Notes: generated from the letters alone by a model not told the origin. Positions 1 to 10,969 are shown, numbered from the stretch's first letter. The stretch is 64,000 bases of DNA from Leidyana gryllorum EB-2025a (GCA_048772705.1 JBLWGC010000035.1:248001-312000); one strand, 5' to 3'. Numbers and translations are program-made.

Positions 1-2994
1 GGTCTTGCGGGTGCGGATGTAGTCGTGGAACTTCTTTACAGCCCACACCACTGCGAATGCTTCCTGTTCCGACGTGCTCCACCTGGTCTCCGCGTCAGTC
101 AACTTCTTACTAGCATATTCCAGGGTCACCAGCGTCCCCTCTTGGGCTTGCATCAGCACCGCCCCGACCCCTTTCTTACAGGCATCCGTGTTAATCACGA
201 ACAGCCCAGGGCCCTTAGGATAGGCCAGTAAGGCCGCTTCGGCGATTCCCTTCTTAACTAGCGCGAACGCTCGTTGCTGCTCGGGACCCCACTCGAAGGG
301 GTGACTCTGCTTGGTGAGAGACGTCAGTGGCTCCGCGATCGTGCTGTAATCCTGCACGAACTTTCTCAAGTAGCTACTCATCCCCAAGAACTCCCGTAGC
401 TCTCTCAAATTCGTGGGTGCAGGTGCGTTTACGATCCCCTGCACCTTCTTCGGACTCGGCCTGATGCCTTCCCGACTTACTCTAAACCCTAGCATGTTGA
501 CCTCTCGCCTGTACAGCTCCGTCTTCTTGAGCTTGAAGAAGAACCCTGCTTCCCTCGCCGCCGCCAGTACCTCTCGCAGCGTCGCGTCGTGTTCCTCCTT
601 CGTGTCACCCCAAATGGTGATATCGTCAATGTACCTCGTCGCGCAACGGACGGAACCGAAGGCTAGATCTAACGCGCGTTGACACTCGCTCGGAGAATTA
701 CGCACTCCGAACGGGAGCACCGTGTACTCGTAAGTGCCAGCGTGGGTGATCATCGCGGTGTACGGCATACTCCCCTCCTCTAGCCTTACGTTCCAGAAAC
801 CGTTGGCGCAATCTAGAGCCGAGTACCACTCGTGCCCGGCTGCCAATTGGCACAGGTCCCACACGTGAGGCAGGGGGTACGCGTCCGGTACCATCTGCGC
901 GTTGAGAGGGCGGTAATCTACTACAATCCGCCACTCCCCAGTCTTCTTCTTTACAAATAAGGGGCTTGCACCCCACGGGCTCTTACTCGGCCTGATTACA
1001 CCAGCCTTGAGCATACTCTGGAGTTGCTTATCCAACTCCTCCTTCAACTCCGCGGTCAGCGGTCTCAACCTTGCCCTATACGGCTTCCCGTAAACCTCGA
1101 AGCTGGCGGTGCTGACCTTAACTCGCCCCGGCACCGGGTCCAGCCAGGCATCTTTATACTCCCACCAGATGTCCCACAGCTCAGAGACCCTCTCCGGACT
1201 CAAGTGACTCGTGATCGCATGAAACGTAGCTCGAGCCTCGGCTTTCTTTTCTTCGTCGGTAGCCCCTATCTCGTAGCCTGTAACGACGTCTTTAGCCGCA
1301 TTGGCTCGCTTCTCTTCCTCCGTAAGCTCAACCATCAGCGCCTCGACCCTCCTAGGCAGTAACTGGCCCTCGAGAGGGTCCAGCAACAGCCCGCTGGTCT
1401 TCAACGCGTCCATACCTACTAGTAACTGGTCATGATGCGTCTCGACTACCCAAAACGATTGCTCAAAGCCAACCCCTCCAATCTCCAACTTTACAGGTTC
1501 GAGCTTCCGGCCCCTCGCGGTACCCAGCCCGGCGAAGTTTACCGTATCACCGGTAGCCCTTAACCCGAACTTCTTACGCAACGAAGGCCCGCAGACACTG
1601 AAAGCCGCTCCTGTGTCGACTATCGCCTCGAACTCTACTCCGTTGATCTTTACGGGCATCCGGAAAGCCTTTCCGAACCCGTTCGGCGAGCAGCGATACA
1701 CCTCTCTCTCGCCAAGGTAATCTTTGAGCAGGCGGCAGGTCTCCTCGAGGACTCCTTCATCGTCGGTCTCGCTCGACGAGTCCTCGGCCTCGCACACCTT
1801 GGCGTCCGCTTTCTCCTCTTCCGCTGCTTTCTTCTTGGCGGCCTCCTTGAGCTCTCGGTAATGCTTCGCTTTACGCTCTCTAACTTTCGCTGCTCGACTT
1901 CGCAAGATCTCCAACAGCTCTTCCGCGCTTACGATCTTCTCTTCGGCTGAATACGGCTCCTTAGACTGAAGCACGTGACCTGCCCGGGTCTCCATTACAC
2001 GAAGCTTGATCCTCTGCGACTTCGGATCGCGCTTTACTAGCGCCCTACACGTGGTCGCGGCGTGACCTTTCTTGTCGCAATGCTCGCACTTTTTCTCCTT
2101 GTACTCGCAGTCCTTCGAGTGGTGACCCTTCAACCCACACCTGAAGCAGGGAGGCTTCTCCACCTCCTTCTTGGGGGTATCGGCCGGCGCCTTGGGCGGC
2201 TCCGCCGTTTTCTCTTCCATCGACTCATCAGTCGCCGGAGGCTCTGCCGTAAACAGCGGGACACCCGTCCGCGCTCTCTTCTTAGCACACTCAGCTTCGG
2301 CGAACTCAGCCCCGTCCATTAAGGCCGTGAGCGAGTCGAGGTTGGGCATATAGCTTAATCTCTCGAGCACATCGAGGGGTAAACTTCTCTTGAAGAGCAT
2401 CCGCAACCTTCCCTCGGTGAGCAGGGAGTCGTGTTGGCGACGGTCTCTCACTCGGACGAATCTCCTGCAGACCGAACGCATCCACGCCACCGCATCCGGC
2501 ACTGTCCCCGCTCTCTTTCCCGCAGCGATCTCTAACTCGAGCTCCTCTACGTAGTCGGAGTGGCGGAAGTGTCTCTTCGCCACTCTCTCGACCATCTCCT
2601 CGTACTGGAGTCCCGCCGGTAGGCTACGGAGGGTTGCCGCTACATTCGGCGTTGCCACCAGAGCCCAGGCATCTCTGAAGAGTTCGGAGCAGAGTCCGAA
2701 TCTCTTGATTTGCGCCGCCGCTGCGTCGACCCAGTCTTCGAACGCTCTCTCGTTGGGCGGGTCGAATGGAGCGAGGTTGAGGAAGTTGAGGAACTTGGCT
2801 CTCCGATTGAGCTGTTCCACCACGTCGTCCTCATGTGGTTCTCGGGGGAACCTCTCGTCGTTAGCTAGGAACTCCAACAGCACAGCCTCGTGGTTCCCAG
2901 AACAGCCCCCAGCTGAGCCGTGTGAATGGCTCACGTTAACCTCCGAGGCTGCGGGGGTTCCTATAGGCTTACTCAACATAGGCGTGTCGCTCAT
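1..2994 (-). mobile_element. Ty3/gypsy-type retrotransposon Gag-Pol polyprotein, partial (runs off left edge)
   Basis: One uninterrupted frame runs from an ATG at 2994 to the window edge (998 codons), so Gag and Pol are fused without a frameshift. Seen in order: a Gag-like N-terminal half; two CX2CX4HX4C zinc knuckles at about residues 283-296 and 303-316; a retropepsin motif VDTGA near residue 460; a reverse transcriptase with the YIDD catalytic box near residue 788 and flanking FVKKKTGEWRIVVDYRPLN and LPFGVRNSP motifs; then the start of RNase H (TDACKKGVGAVL, FHDYIRT). The order protease-RT-RNase H is that of LTR retrotransposons; integrase would lie outside the window. The frame is intact, so the element may be young. 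No long terminal repeat fits between the ATG and the neighbouring F-box copy, only about 98 nt away. Confidence 0.93.
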
Positions 2995-3092
2995 TAGTTA
3001 TCAACTAGCTCTGATCTATTTACAAAAGACTAAAAGGATGTCGGCGACATAACATTGCCTTCGCGTTTTGCCTCACTGCGCCTGACCGCTCA
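2995..3092. other. Junction between retroelement leader and truncated F-box copy
   Basis: This 98-nt stretch separates the Gag-Pol ATG (2994) from the point near 3093 where similarity to the intact F-box copy begins. The intact copy continues in its gene at the equivalent point (about 5725), whereas here unrelated sequence gives an immediate stop. No 5' LTR, primer-binding site or target-site duplication could be recognised. It is either a 5'-truncated element or a recombination breakpoint. Confidence 0.5.
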
Positions 3093-4364
3093 CGCCCAGT
3101 GACGGAAACGGGCTTCGAGGTATTCGACATTTTCCGCCGATCTCAGGTAGCTTTGAAGTCGCCAGCGCTCTTTGGGCGTCAGCGTCTTCACAACAAAATA
3201 TCGAGTTTCCGCCATTTCGGCTAAAGACAATCGTCTCCTCTTCGAAATCGTCGAAGTTCTCTTACAGCGCCCAAAATGTCGTTTGTCATCGGTTTCTGAG
3301 GCTGAAGTGCTGTCGGTATCCGTTGACATTGTTTTACTTCTGAACTCTTTCTGGGGGCCCTCGGAAGGTTCGGCGTCCAGCAGTCCCGCTCTAACCGCAG
3401 GGACCCATCCGAGCCAAGGAGGCAACTTGTCGAAGGGCTTCAGGCGGTGCCACGGGGTGTGAGTGTAAACATAACCCCCCGCCTGTGAAGAACACAAATG
3501 GTCAATCTCACACGCTTCCGTCCCGGCTCTCTCACGACAGTATTGACAAAGTTTCAACAGATTCTGTGGAGAGAAGGCAGTGGAGTAACAGAACTGCGAG
3601 AACGCCAGCGAAGCAAAATCTTCAAGATCGCCGACTCCCCCAACCCCTTCGGTACTTTTCCAATGTGAGCGGAGACGCCGGAACTCGTCACACCATAACC
3701 CCGGTGAACTCGCTTTCGATTGAGAGCCGTTCCAGAATTCCCAGGGATTACGCAAGAACGGTACACTGCGATGGAAATACCACACAGCCCTCTCGCTCAC
3801 TTTGTTTGCCCTCAAAGCGGTGTGCGGCGCACAATTCAAGACGTCAGGAGAAGGAGGAATGGTCTTAACGGCTTCACATTGGCGTTCGCTCAAAGTTCTC
3901 AGAATCTCTTCTATGGCCGCTGAAAGTCCGACGATTGTTATCGTCTTCAGTGTGTCCGGTTTCCGACTCGTTCTCTCCAACCACTGATCGAAGCCTCCCT
4001 CGGGATCGAGTCTCCATTCGTCGATCGCATACTGATCGGCATCGGCAATCGCGGGACACTTCCTGAGTGGAACGGGACGGTGCCAAACGAGGTCGTCCCA
4101 AGTGTACTTTTCCCATGCTTGGGGGATTAGGCTGCGGGGCCGCTGAGGCAGCGAACGTCTATAAATCTCCCTCTCTCTCACAGCTCTGTCACCCAATGCC
4201 GGCAATAAATGAACCCTTTTCACTTCGATCACTAAATGTCGGGATGTGAATATATCCCTCAAAGCGGCTAACGTCTGCTTGGAGACCCGTCTCACTTTAC
4301 AGACTTCACCGATTCGCAGAAAGTCGAAAACCTGAGCCCAAAAGATTGGGCGGAGGTCGGGCAT
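3090..4364 (-). pseudogene. F-box-like protein, copy A, 3'-truncated
   Basis: The reading frame starts at the ATG at 4364 and encodes 424 residues almost identical to residues 1-424 of the intact copy at 5000-6997. It then hits a stop right after FRHWA, where homology breaks at about 3093. The missing 241 residues correspond to the C-terminal part of the intact gene. The N-terminus (IFWAQVFDFLRIGE, VCKVRRVSKQ) resembles an F-box; no other domain was recognised. It may still be expressed as a short protein, but the truncation at the retroelement junction argues for a broken copy. Substitutions relative to the intact copy are few, so the duplication is recent. Confidence 0.6.
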
Positions 4365-4999
4365 TGTTGAGGGCCAAAAAAATATAATCCGACCGCAATC
4401 TAAAATTCTACTCGACCCGACCCCGTCAGCAATCTCACTCGGATGCCAGAGTCCTTCAGTCTTGATCTATCAGCATTAGCTACTCGATCTGGATGTTGGG
4501 CCCCCCGTTCACCCCCCAGTTAAGCTCAGTTAAGCTGTATGTCTCCTGCCGGTCCGTAGGAGACAGACACAGACACGTGTGTGCTCTACGTAAATTGAAT
4601 TAGACGATGGTCAAAAAGGGAACTAAAAATCCACTACTGATACCGTTAGATGAGGAACATTCACACAGGGCGAATTGAATACGCCTACCAGTCGTCATCC
4701 CACTATGGATGAGTTTTCAGATCAAGTCTTGTCGCAGTGCCGAACCACCTCACCTCCCACGTCCTGATCGAAGGCATCGACACTGGACGCGGCAACAGAT
4801 CAATTGCCCTCCGGCGAGCCCGCCTTCGAATACCGACAACTCTGTTCGTTCAGAATCGCTCGATATCTTTGATTAAAATGCAGACTGATTTGAGGGTGAG
4901 CGCTCCGGCAATGACACGACTCCAAAGCCGAGCTTTCCAACCGCCTTCCGGCTGGGTGGCATCACCTGTTGTTCCATCTTTGGAAATGTTCTCAGCTCC
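4365..4999. repeat. Inter-copy spacer of the F-box tandem array (first copy)
   Basis: The part up to about 4961 is about 90% similar by eye to 6998-7590. It carries small indels, for example around the direct repeat CAGTTAAGCT near 4519. No gene was recognised. It holds the presumptive upstream region of copy A and then the 3' end of copy B. Confidence 0.7.
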
Positions 5000-6997
5000 T
5001 CAGCCCTCGAACGCCACTAATTTCTGCAGTCTTCGCCAGAAGACGGCAGTTGTGGCATAAATGGAGACGGGCGTATCCGTCCAAATCTTCCACGACTCTA
5101 ACGTGTCGTGGTCACCTGCCAACACCCGCTCCAAATACCACATATCATAGAGACTGAACCACCCGACGGGTCCTTTAAGGGATTTGAAGCTTTTCACGGG
5201 GCGCCTCAGAGTATCCTGCGCTGAGATCAAAGATGTCCACCACTCATTGAACCGCTGTAGTTTCTCGCCCTCGATACGGCCGACTATCTCTCCCGGGTGT
5301 AACCGTTCATCCACCGCTTCCCGCAGAGTCTCCCACACTGCGGCAGTTTCCGCTTCCAAATTCCAGAGATCGTTGCTGATGGGCGCCCCGATGTGCTGCA
5401 ACACTTTGTATAATGTCTCCCGATGGCACTGTCCAGACACCAATTCCAGCAGAACTGTCGTCCAGGGCTCCTCCAGGAAGGCTATTCCGTGCAATCCCAA
5501 TCTCACAGAACGTCCGGTGAGGAGTTGGACTTCGTGGAGGACCAAATAAGTCCACAATATGTCTCTCGGATGTGTCACCAAATCCGTCACAATCTGAGAG
5601 ATTTGGTGTTTTATGATTACCTCCTTAAGTCGCAATGCCTTCTCCATGTTGGAGGGCAGATGCTTCATGCGACAGCTTCGGACGCATTTCTCGGGTAACA
5701 GTGCGGAGTCCTGCGGGTCGATGATCGCCCAGTGACGGAAACGGGCTTCGAGGTATTCGACATTTTCCGCCGATCTCAGGTAGCTTTGAAGTCGCCAGCG
5801 CTCTTTGGGCGTCAGCGTTTTCACAACAAAATATCGAGTTTCCGCCATTTCGGCTAAAGACAATCGTCTCCTCTTCGAAATCGTCGAAGTTCTCTTACAG
5901 TGCCCAAAATGTCGTTTGTCATCGGTTTCTGAGGCTGAAGTGCTGTCGCTATCCGTTGACATTGTTTTACTTCTGAACTCTTTCTGGGGGCCCTCGGAAG
6001 GTTCGGCGTCCAGCAGTCCCGCTCTAACCGCAGGGACCCATCCGAGCCAAGGAGGCAACTTGTCGAAGGGCTTCAGGCGGTGCCACGGGGTGTGAGTGTA
6101 GACATAACCCCCCGCCTGTGAAGAACACAAATGGTCAATCTCACACGCTTCCGTCCCGGCTCTCTCACGACAGTATTGACAAAGTTTCAACAGATTCTGT
6201 GGAGAGAAGGCAGTGGAGTAACAGAACTGCGAGAACGCCAGCGAAGCAAAATCTTCAAGATCGCCGACTCCCCCAACCCCTTCGGTACTTTTCCAATGTG
6301 AGCGGAGACGCCGGAACTCGTCACACCATAACCCCGGTGAACTCGCTTTCGATTGAGAGCCGTTCCAGAATTCCCAGGGATTACGCAAGAACGGTACACT
6401 GCGATGGAAATACCACACAGCGCTCTCGCTCACTTTGTTTGCCCTCAAAGCGGTGTGCGGCGCACAATTCAAGACGTCAGGAGAAGGAGGAATGGTCTTA
6501 ACGGCTTCACATTGGCGTTCGCTCAAAGTTCTCAGAATCTCTTCTACGGCCGCTGAAAGTCCGACGATTGTTATCGTCTTCAGTGTGTCCGGTTTCCGAC
6601 TCGTTCTCTCCAACCACTGATCGAAGCCTCCCTCGGGATCGAGTCTCCATTCGTCGATCGCATACTGATCGGCATCGGCAATCGCGGGACACTTCCTGAG
6701 TGGAACGGGACGGTGCCAAACGAGGTCGTCCCAAGTGTACTTTTCCCATGCTTGGGGGATTAGGCTGCGGGGCCGCTGAGGCAGCGAACGTCTATAAATC
6801 TCCCTCTCTCTCACAGCTCTGTCACCCAATCCCGGCAATAAATAAACCCTCTTCACTTCGATCACCAAATGACGGGATGTGAATATATCCCTCAAAGCGG
6901 CTAACGTCTGCTTGGAGACCCGTCTCACTTTACAGACTTCACCGATTCGCAGAAAGTCGAAAACCTGAGCCCAAAAGATTGGGCGGAGGTCGGGCAT
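5000..6997 (-). CDS. F-box-like protein, copy B, intact
   Basis: A single-exon gene of 665 residues. I start it at the ATG at 6997 because this MPDLRPIFW start is shared with copy A. An in-frame ATG at 7030 adds 11 residues in this copy only and lies in a spacer that otherwise diverges. Residues about 5-45 resemble an F-box (IFWAQVFDFL, CKVRRVSKQTLAAL), which would link Skp1/cullin ubiquitin ligases to a substrate. Residues 250-280 contain a Cys/His cluster (CQYCRERAGTEACEIDHLC), possibly a small zinc-binding site. The rest is not recognised. It lies in a tandem array with a truncated and a decayed copy. The F-box assignment is by eye and moderate. Confidence 0.6.
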   Translation of the reverse strand: MPDLRPIFWAQVFDFLRIGEVCKVRRVSKQTLAALRDIFTSRHLVIEVKRVYLLPGLGDRAVREREIYRRSLPQRPRSLIPQAWEKYTWDDLVWHRPVPLRKCPAIADADQYAIDEWRLDPEGGFDQWLERTSRKPDTLKTITIVGLSAAVEEILRTLSERQCEAVKTIPPSPDVLNCAPHTALRANKVSESAVWYFHRSVPFLRNPWEFWNGSQSKASSPGLWCDEFRRLRSHWKSTEGVGGVGDLEDFASLAFSQFCYSTAFSPQNLLKLCQYCRERAGTEACEIDHLCSSQAGGYVYTHTPWHRLKPFDKLPPWLGWVPAVRAGLLDAEPSEGPQKEFRSKTMSTDSDSTSASETDDKRHFGHCKRTSTISKRRRLSLAEMAETRYFVVKTLTPKERWRLQSYLRSAENVEYLEARFRHWAIIDPQDSALLPEKCVRSCRMKHLPSNMEKALRLKEVIIKHQISQIVTDLVTHPRDILWTYLVLHEVQLLTGRSVRLGLHGIAFLEEPWTTVLLELVSGQCHRETLYKVLQHIGAPISNDLWNLEAETAAVWETLREAVDERLHPGEIVGRIEGEKLQRFNEWWTSLISAQDTLRRPVKSFKSLKGPVGWFSLYDMWYLERVLAGDHDTLESWKIWTDTPVSIYATTAVFWRRLQKLVAFEG

Positions 6998-7590
6998 TGT
7001 TGAGGGCCAAAAAATCCAATCCGACCGCAATCTAAAATTCTACTCGATCCGACCCGACCCTGTTGGCAATCTCACTCGGATGCCAGAGTCCTTCAGTCTT
7101 GATCTATCAGGATTAGCTAGTCGATCTGGATGTTGGGCCCCGTCCCCAGTTAAGCTGTATGTCTCCTGCCGGTCCATACGAGACATTGGAGACCGGCCTG
7201 GTAGACACAGACACGTGTGTGCTCTACGTTAATTGAATTAGACGATAGTCAAAAAGGGAACTAAAAATCCACTACTGATACCATTAGATGAGGAACATTC
7301 ACACAGGGCGAATTGACTACGCCTACAAGTCGTCATCCCACTATGGATGAGTTTCCAGATCAAGTCTTGTCGCAGCGCCGAACCACCTCACCGCTAATTT
7401 CCTGATCGAAGGTATCGACACTGGACGCGGCAACAGATCAATTGCCCTCCGGCGAACCCGCCTTCGAATACCGACAACTCTGTTCGTTCAGAATCGCTCG
7501 ATATCTCTGATTAAAATCCAGATTGATTTGAGGGTGAGAGCTCCGGCAATGACACGACTCCAAAGCCGAGCTCTCCTACTACCGCCTTCC
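6998..7590. repeat. Inter-copy spacer of the F-box tandem array (second copy)
   Basis: Homologous to 4365-4961. The repeat period is 2633 bp (start codons 4364 and 6997). No gene seen. It ends at CGGCTGGGTG, where a deletion of about 470 bp relative to the first copy joins it directly to the interior of decayed copy C. Confidence 0.7.
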
Positions 7591-8192
7591 GGCTGGGTGC
7601 TGTCCAGACACCAATTCCAGCAGAAATGTCGTCCAGGGCTCCTCCAGGAAGGCTATTCCGTGCAATCCCAATCTCACAGAACGTCCGGTGAGGAGTTGGA
7701 CTTCGTGGAGGACCAAATAAGTCCACAATATGTCTCTCGGATGTGTCACCAAATCCGTCACAATCTGAGAGATTTGGTGTTTTATGATTACTTCCTTAAA
7801 TCGCAATGCCGTCTCCATGTTGGAGGGCAGATGCTTCATGCGACAGCTTCGGACGCATTCCTCGGGTAACAGTGCGGAGTCCTGCGGGTCGATGATCGCC
7901 CAGTGACGGAAACGGGGTTCGAGATTTTCCGCCGATCTCAGGTAGCTTTGAAGTCGCCAGCGCTCTTTGGGCGTCAGCGTTTTCACAACAAAATATCGAG
8001 TTTCCGCCATTTCGGCTAAAGACAATCGTCTCCTCTTCGAAGCCGTCGAAGTTCTCTTACAGTGCCCAAAATGTCGTTTGTCATTGGTGTCGGAGTCTGA
8101 AGTGATGTCGCTATCCGTTGATCTGAACTCTTTCTGGGGGCCCTCGGAAGGTTCGGCGTCCAGCAGTCCCGCTCTAACCGCAGGGACCCATC
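7591..8192 (-). pseudogene. F-box-like protein, copy C, decayed internal fragment
   Basis: This segment matches about 5428-6062 of copy B, the C-terminal half of the protein. It lacks both the extreme C-terminus (removed by the deletion at 7590/7591) and the whole N-terminal F-box half, because similarity stops near 8192. Two further in-frame deletions of about 12 nt each are visible, in the stretches before FRHWA and after the Ser-rich region. The frame stays open to 8340 by running into unrelated sequence. It is a fossil of a third unit of the array. Confidence 0.75.
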
Positions 8193-8399
8193 CGCGCGAG
8201 AACGTGGGAGAAGCAGAATCTTCGCGCCTGAATTCCCCTCGATTCCGAGATGTTCGCACCCGCGCGACTTGTATGGCCGCCCTCGTAGAAACGGTAACGG
8301 GCTTTTCCCCTTTCCCCAGGTTCCATACCTCAGGCTCCATACCTCACAAACCTTCATACCAAACATTGATTTACTCTCTAACCGGACTTTGCTGAAAGA

Positions 8400-9812
8400 A
8401 TGAAGAGCATTATCTGCTTTGCCCACGACTCCTCCTCCATTGTTTCAGGATTGAAAACAACCACCGGACGCCCCAGGGTATCAACTATTACAATTGATAA
8501 ATTCAATTGTGAACTCGTTTTGACCGATGGGGCGTCGGCACTGCTGAAAATCCCGTACCTCCTCGAAGACAAGGGTGTTGATAACAGAGTATCGGTGATC
8601 AACCACCAATCAAATGTCTTTGTGCGCGTTCAACTCTCTTCCCGCGTCATGTGTTTAGAGAGGCAGGAGCTGTTGGGACTCATATTGAGAGCAGTTTCAC
8701 TCGAAACTGCTGCCACTCCCTCCTCCTCCTCTCCGCCGTCGAAGAGACCTCGACAGTGCGCGCCCTCGGAGAGAACAACAAGGAATGGCTTCCTCAGTCA
8801 GGTTCCCCGCCAGGCCAACTTTCTCGTGCACAGCTCGGTGCCCACCACTGAGGCACTCTCAATCTTCGACAGCGCACACTACGCTGGCTTTACTGAAGTC
8901 CGTCTTCACTCGGAGATGGCCGCAGCCATTTTGGGCTGCTGCTCCAATGGAACCGCTTTGGATGACCAGCGGTCCGTCGTGTACTTTCGAGTTGGCGAGA
9001 CCTCCAGCTGTCTGGAGGTCGCGCTATGGGATGGACAAGCCTTGACAATAAAGGCTTCGGCCTCGGTTTCAGAGGGGTGGCGAGATTTGTTCATTCGGCA
9101 CAATCATGTCCTCCAAAGATCTCGGGACCCCCTGGCTGCTCTTCGCAGGCTGGAGGACCAGATCTTCAGCAGATATGTCGACGAAACTGGTCGGAGTGAG
9201 GAGTCCTTGACACTTCATCTGAAAGATATGGAGGCGGACGTCATCCGCAACTTGGAGACGATGCATCAAGAAGTCTCAGATGAAACGGGGAATATTGGTT
9301 TGGTGGTTTTGCGCGGAGAGAGTTTGAGACGCTCGAGTGTACTCCAGAAGATCAGCGATCTTTATTCATCGGCACCTGTCAAATGGTGTAGCGATGATCT
9401 CCTCATGAGGGGAGGAATATTCGTGGCCGAGCTTGAGAGTGGCGCCGCCGAGGGTGTTTCGATCGTTGGATTGAAAAGGTCGAATCCGCAGAGGCGACCG
9501 CGAACGATGTTCCGTCGACTGCCATACTTTCTCGTCCAATGTTCTGACGTCGAAAGCATTCGATTGGTCAGTTCCGAACTCCCCGATCGACGAACGAAAA
9601 AGTCATCAGGGCGGCGGACTCCAAAGGTGGAAGACTGTGATGATCTGAGTACTCTTGAACAGCAACGACTCTTCTTCGAGATGCTTAAAGAGGATCCGAC
9701 AGGAATGGCACATCTGTCTCTGACTGATTGCTCTTTCGATGATGATTGGATTTACAGATACGCGTCGCACCGGGAGACCTTGCGACAGAGTGAATCAGAA
9801 ACGGAGACATAG
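8400..9812 (+). CDS. Highly divergent Hsp70-like (actin-fold) protein
   Basis: A single-exon gene of 470 residues. The order of segments from about residue 120 to 345 follows an Hsp70 nucleotide-binding domain. There is an SSVPTTEALSIFDSAHYAG stretch where Hsp70 has its VPA-xF-xxxQR helix. VRLHSEMAAAIL takes the place of the INEPTAAAIAYG segment. VVYFRVGETSSCLEVALWDG stands where the phosphate-binding DLGGGTFD is expected, and LVVLRGESLRRSSVLQKI stands for the VLVGGSTRIP motif. The ATP-phosphate glycines and acidic residues are largely missing, so ATP hydrolysis is doubtful. The C-terminal 110 residues are basic then acidic and do not resemble an Hsp70 substrate-binding domain. Assignment rests on motif order only; its role is unknown. 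Confidence 0.55.
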   Translation: MKSIICFAHDSSSIVSGLKTTTGRPRVSTITIDKFNCELVLTDGASALLKIPYLLEDKGVDNRVSVINHQSNVFVRVQLSSRVMCLERQELLGLILRAVSLETAATPSSSSPPSKRPRQCAPSERTTRNGFLSQVPRQANFLVHSSVPTTEALSIFDSAHYAGFTEVRLHSEMAAAILGCCSNGTALDDQRSVVYFRVGETSSCLEVALWDGQALTIKASASVSEGWRDLFIRHNHVLQRSRDPLAALRRLEDQIFSRYVDETGRSEESLTLHLKDMEADVIRNLETMHQEVSDETGNIGLVVLRGESLRRSSVLQKISDLYSSAPVKWCSDDLLMRGGIFVAELESGAAEGVSIVGLKRSNPQRRPRTMFRRLPYFLVQCSDVESIRLVSSELPDRRTKKSSGRRTPKVEDCDDLSTLEQQRLFFEMLKEDPTGMAHLSLTDCSFDDDWIYRYASHRETLRQSESETET

Positions 9813-10030
9813 TATAGCTTATTTGCATTTTCCCACCATCGACATGTGTTGTCTTATTCCTATTTCAACCCAATAAAAATGTCACATATCCTTACAAATG
9901 ATTGAAGCCCGTAACACAGTCTTTTGAGCGACTCATCGTAAAAGCGGCACGGCTGCCAAGTTTTGGAGTCGTCTTACTTTTAGTTGGAGGCAATTTCGAC
10001 TACGAAAGTGGCGACTCTGACCGTTTTTGT

Positions 10031-10917
10031 TCAAACTACAATAGGATCTTCGGCAGTCGTCGTCGCTATCAGCTGTGCCAATTCTCCAGCGGGGCCTTGG
10101 GATTTGAGCACTTGTTGTTGATAGTTCACGAGTCCTTCGATAAAATTGGTCCAATTGAGTCCTCTGGGTACATAAAGGCACGGAACTCCAAGCTTCTCTG
10201 CCGTTCGAATATTGCGTCCCTCATTATCGTAAAAGAGAATTTCCGAGAGAGAGCAATGGGCGTCGGCAGCAATCCTGCGAAGATGTGTTGCCTTGTCTCC
10301 GGGATAGATTTCCGCAAAGTGGGCCAGTTTGAGCAGATTGACTCCCTGTGAGCCATCAGCGCAATTGGGGAGTCGGAGTATAGAGAGTATCTGGCGCATC
10401 CACTTTGGGTCGTCTGACCGAGAAGCATAAGCGACTCGCGTGTGGGGTGGAATAGAATCGAGGCCGTGCTGCGGCTCTGCCGTCAAAGGAGCCTCCGTGC
10501 CCTTCCGAATAGCATTTTGATGATCAGTCAGTCTCAAATCGAATTGCTGCTGATAACGTAACCAGTGCAGAACGGACATGGCTTGGGGGAAAGGTCTGAG
10601 AGGGAAGATATCAGGTCACGTAGCGTTCAGGTTCTCACCCGATGGACATTCCGCCATTCTTGTCAGTGCACGATGCAATGGAGCCGTCGGCCTCCTCTCT
10701 TTCTTGTCGGAAAGGGGGCCCACTAAAATATGAGCAATCGCCGTCGAGGCTGCAAGAGATATTTGTATGGTGGACGGATAGGCTCTACGTACATTGTGTC
10801 ATCAACATCGAAGACCACCACTCTCGGCAAGATAAATATCGAGTTGAGTTTGTCCTGCAGGTCAGCATTGCCGTTAAGGGCCTTTTTGTACGAGAAAGAG
10901 GAGTAATCAGTTGGCAT
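10031..10917 (-). CDS. MDP1: Magnesium-dependent phosphatase 1 (MDP-1) like HAD phosphatase
   Basis: Three exons, 10917-10793, 10749-10639 and 10595-10031, separated by two 43-nt GT-AG introns, give 266 residues in one frame. HAD motif I is FDVDDT around residue 40, preceded by the hydrophobic PRVVV strand. Later come VAYASRSDDPKWMRQIL (motif II region), FAEIYPGDKATHL with the motif III lysine, and LFYDNEGRNI with the acidic motif IV, all in the order of the eukaryotic MDP-1 family. This is a soluble protein-tyrosine or sugar-phosphate phosphatase family. The start is the first ATG before the motif I exon. It lies 52 nt downstream of the eEF1B stop on the same strand. Confidence 0.85.
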
Positions 10918-10969
10918 TGTCTATTTTGTACAAATAATTGGTTTGATTGCCACTTTCACAACAAGTTGC

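Noticed and set aside
3209-3226. Stretch CGCCATTTCGGCTAAAG resembling the Perkinsus/dinoflagellate spliced leader
   Set aside because: It lies inside the F-box coding frame (repeated in copies B and C), has several mismatches and no downstream donor context of an SL RNA gene.
6998-7030. Extended start of F-box copy B (extra 11 residues)
   Set aside because: The equivalent stretch upstream of copy A has a different sequence and no usable start; the MPDL start is shared.
9902-10351. Plus-strand open frame of 149 residues
   Set aside because: It is antisense to the conserved third exon of MDP-1 and shows no family features.
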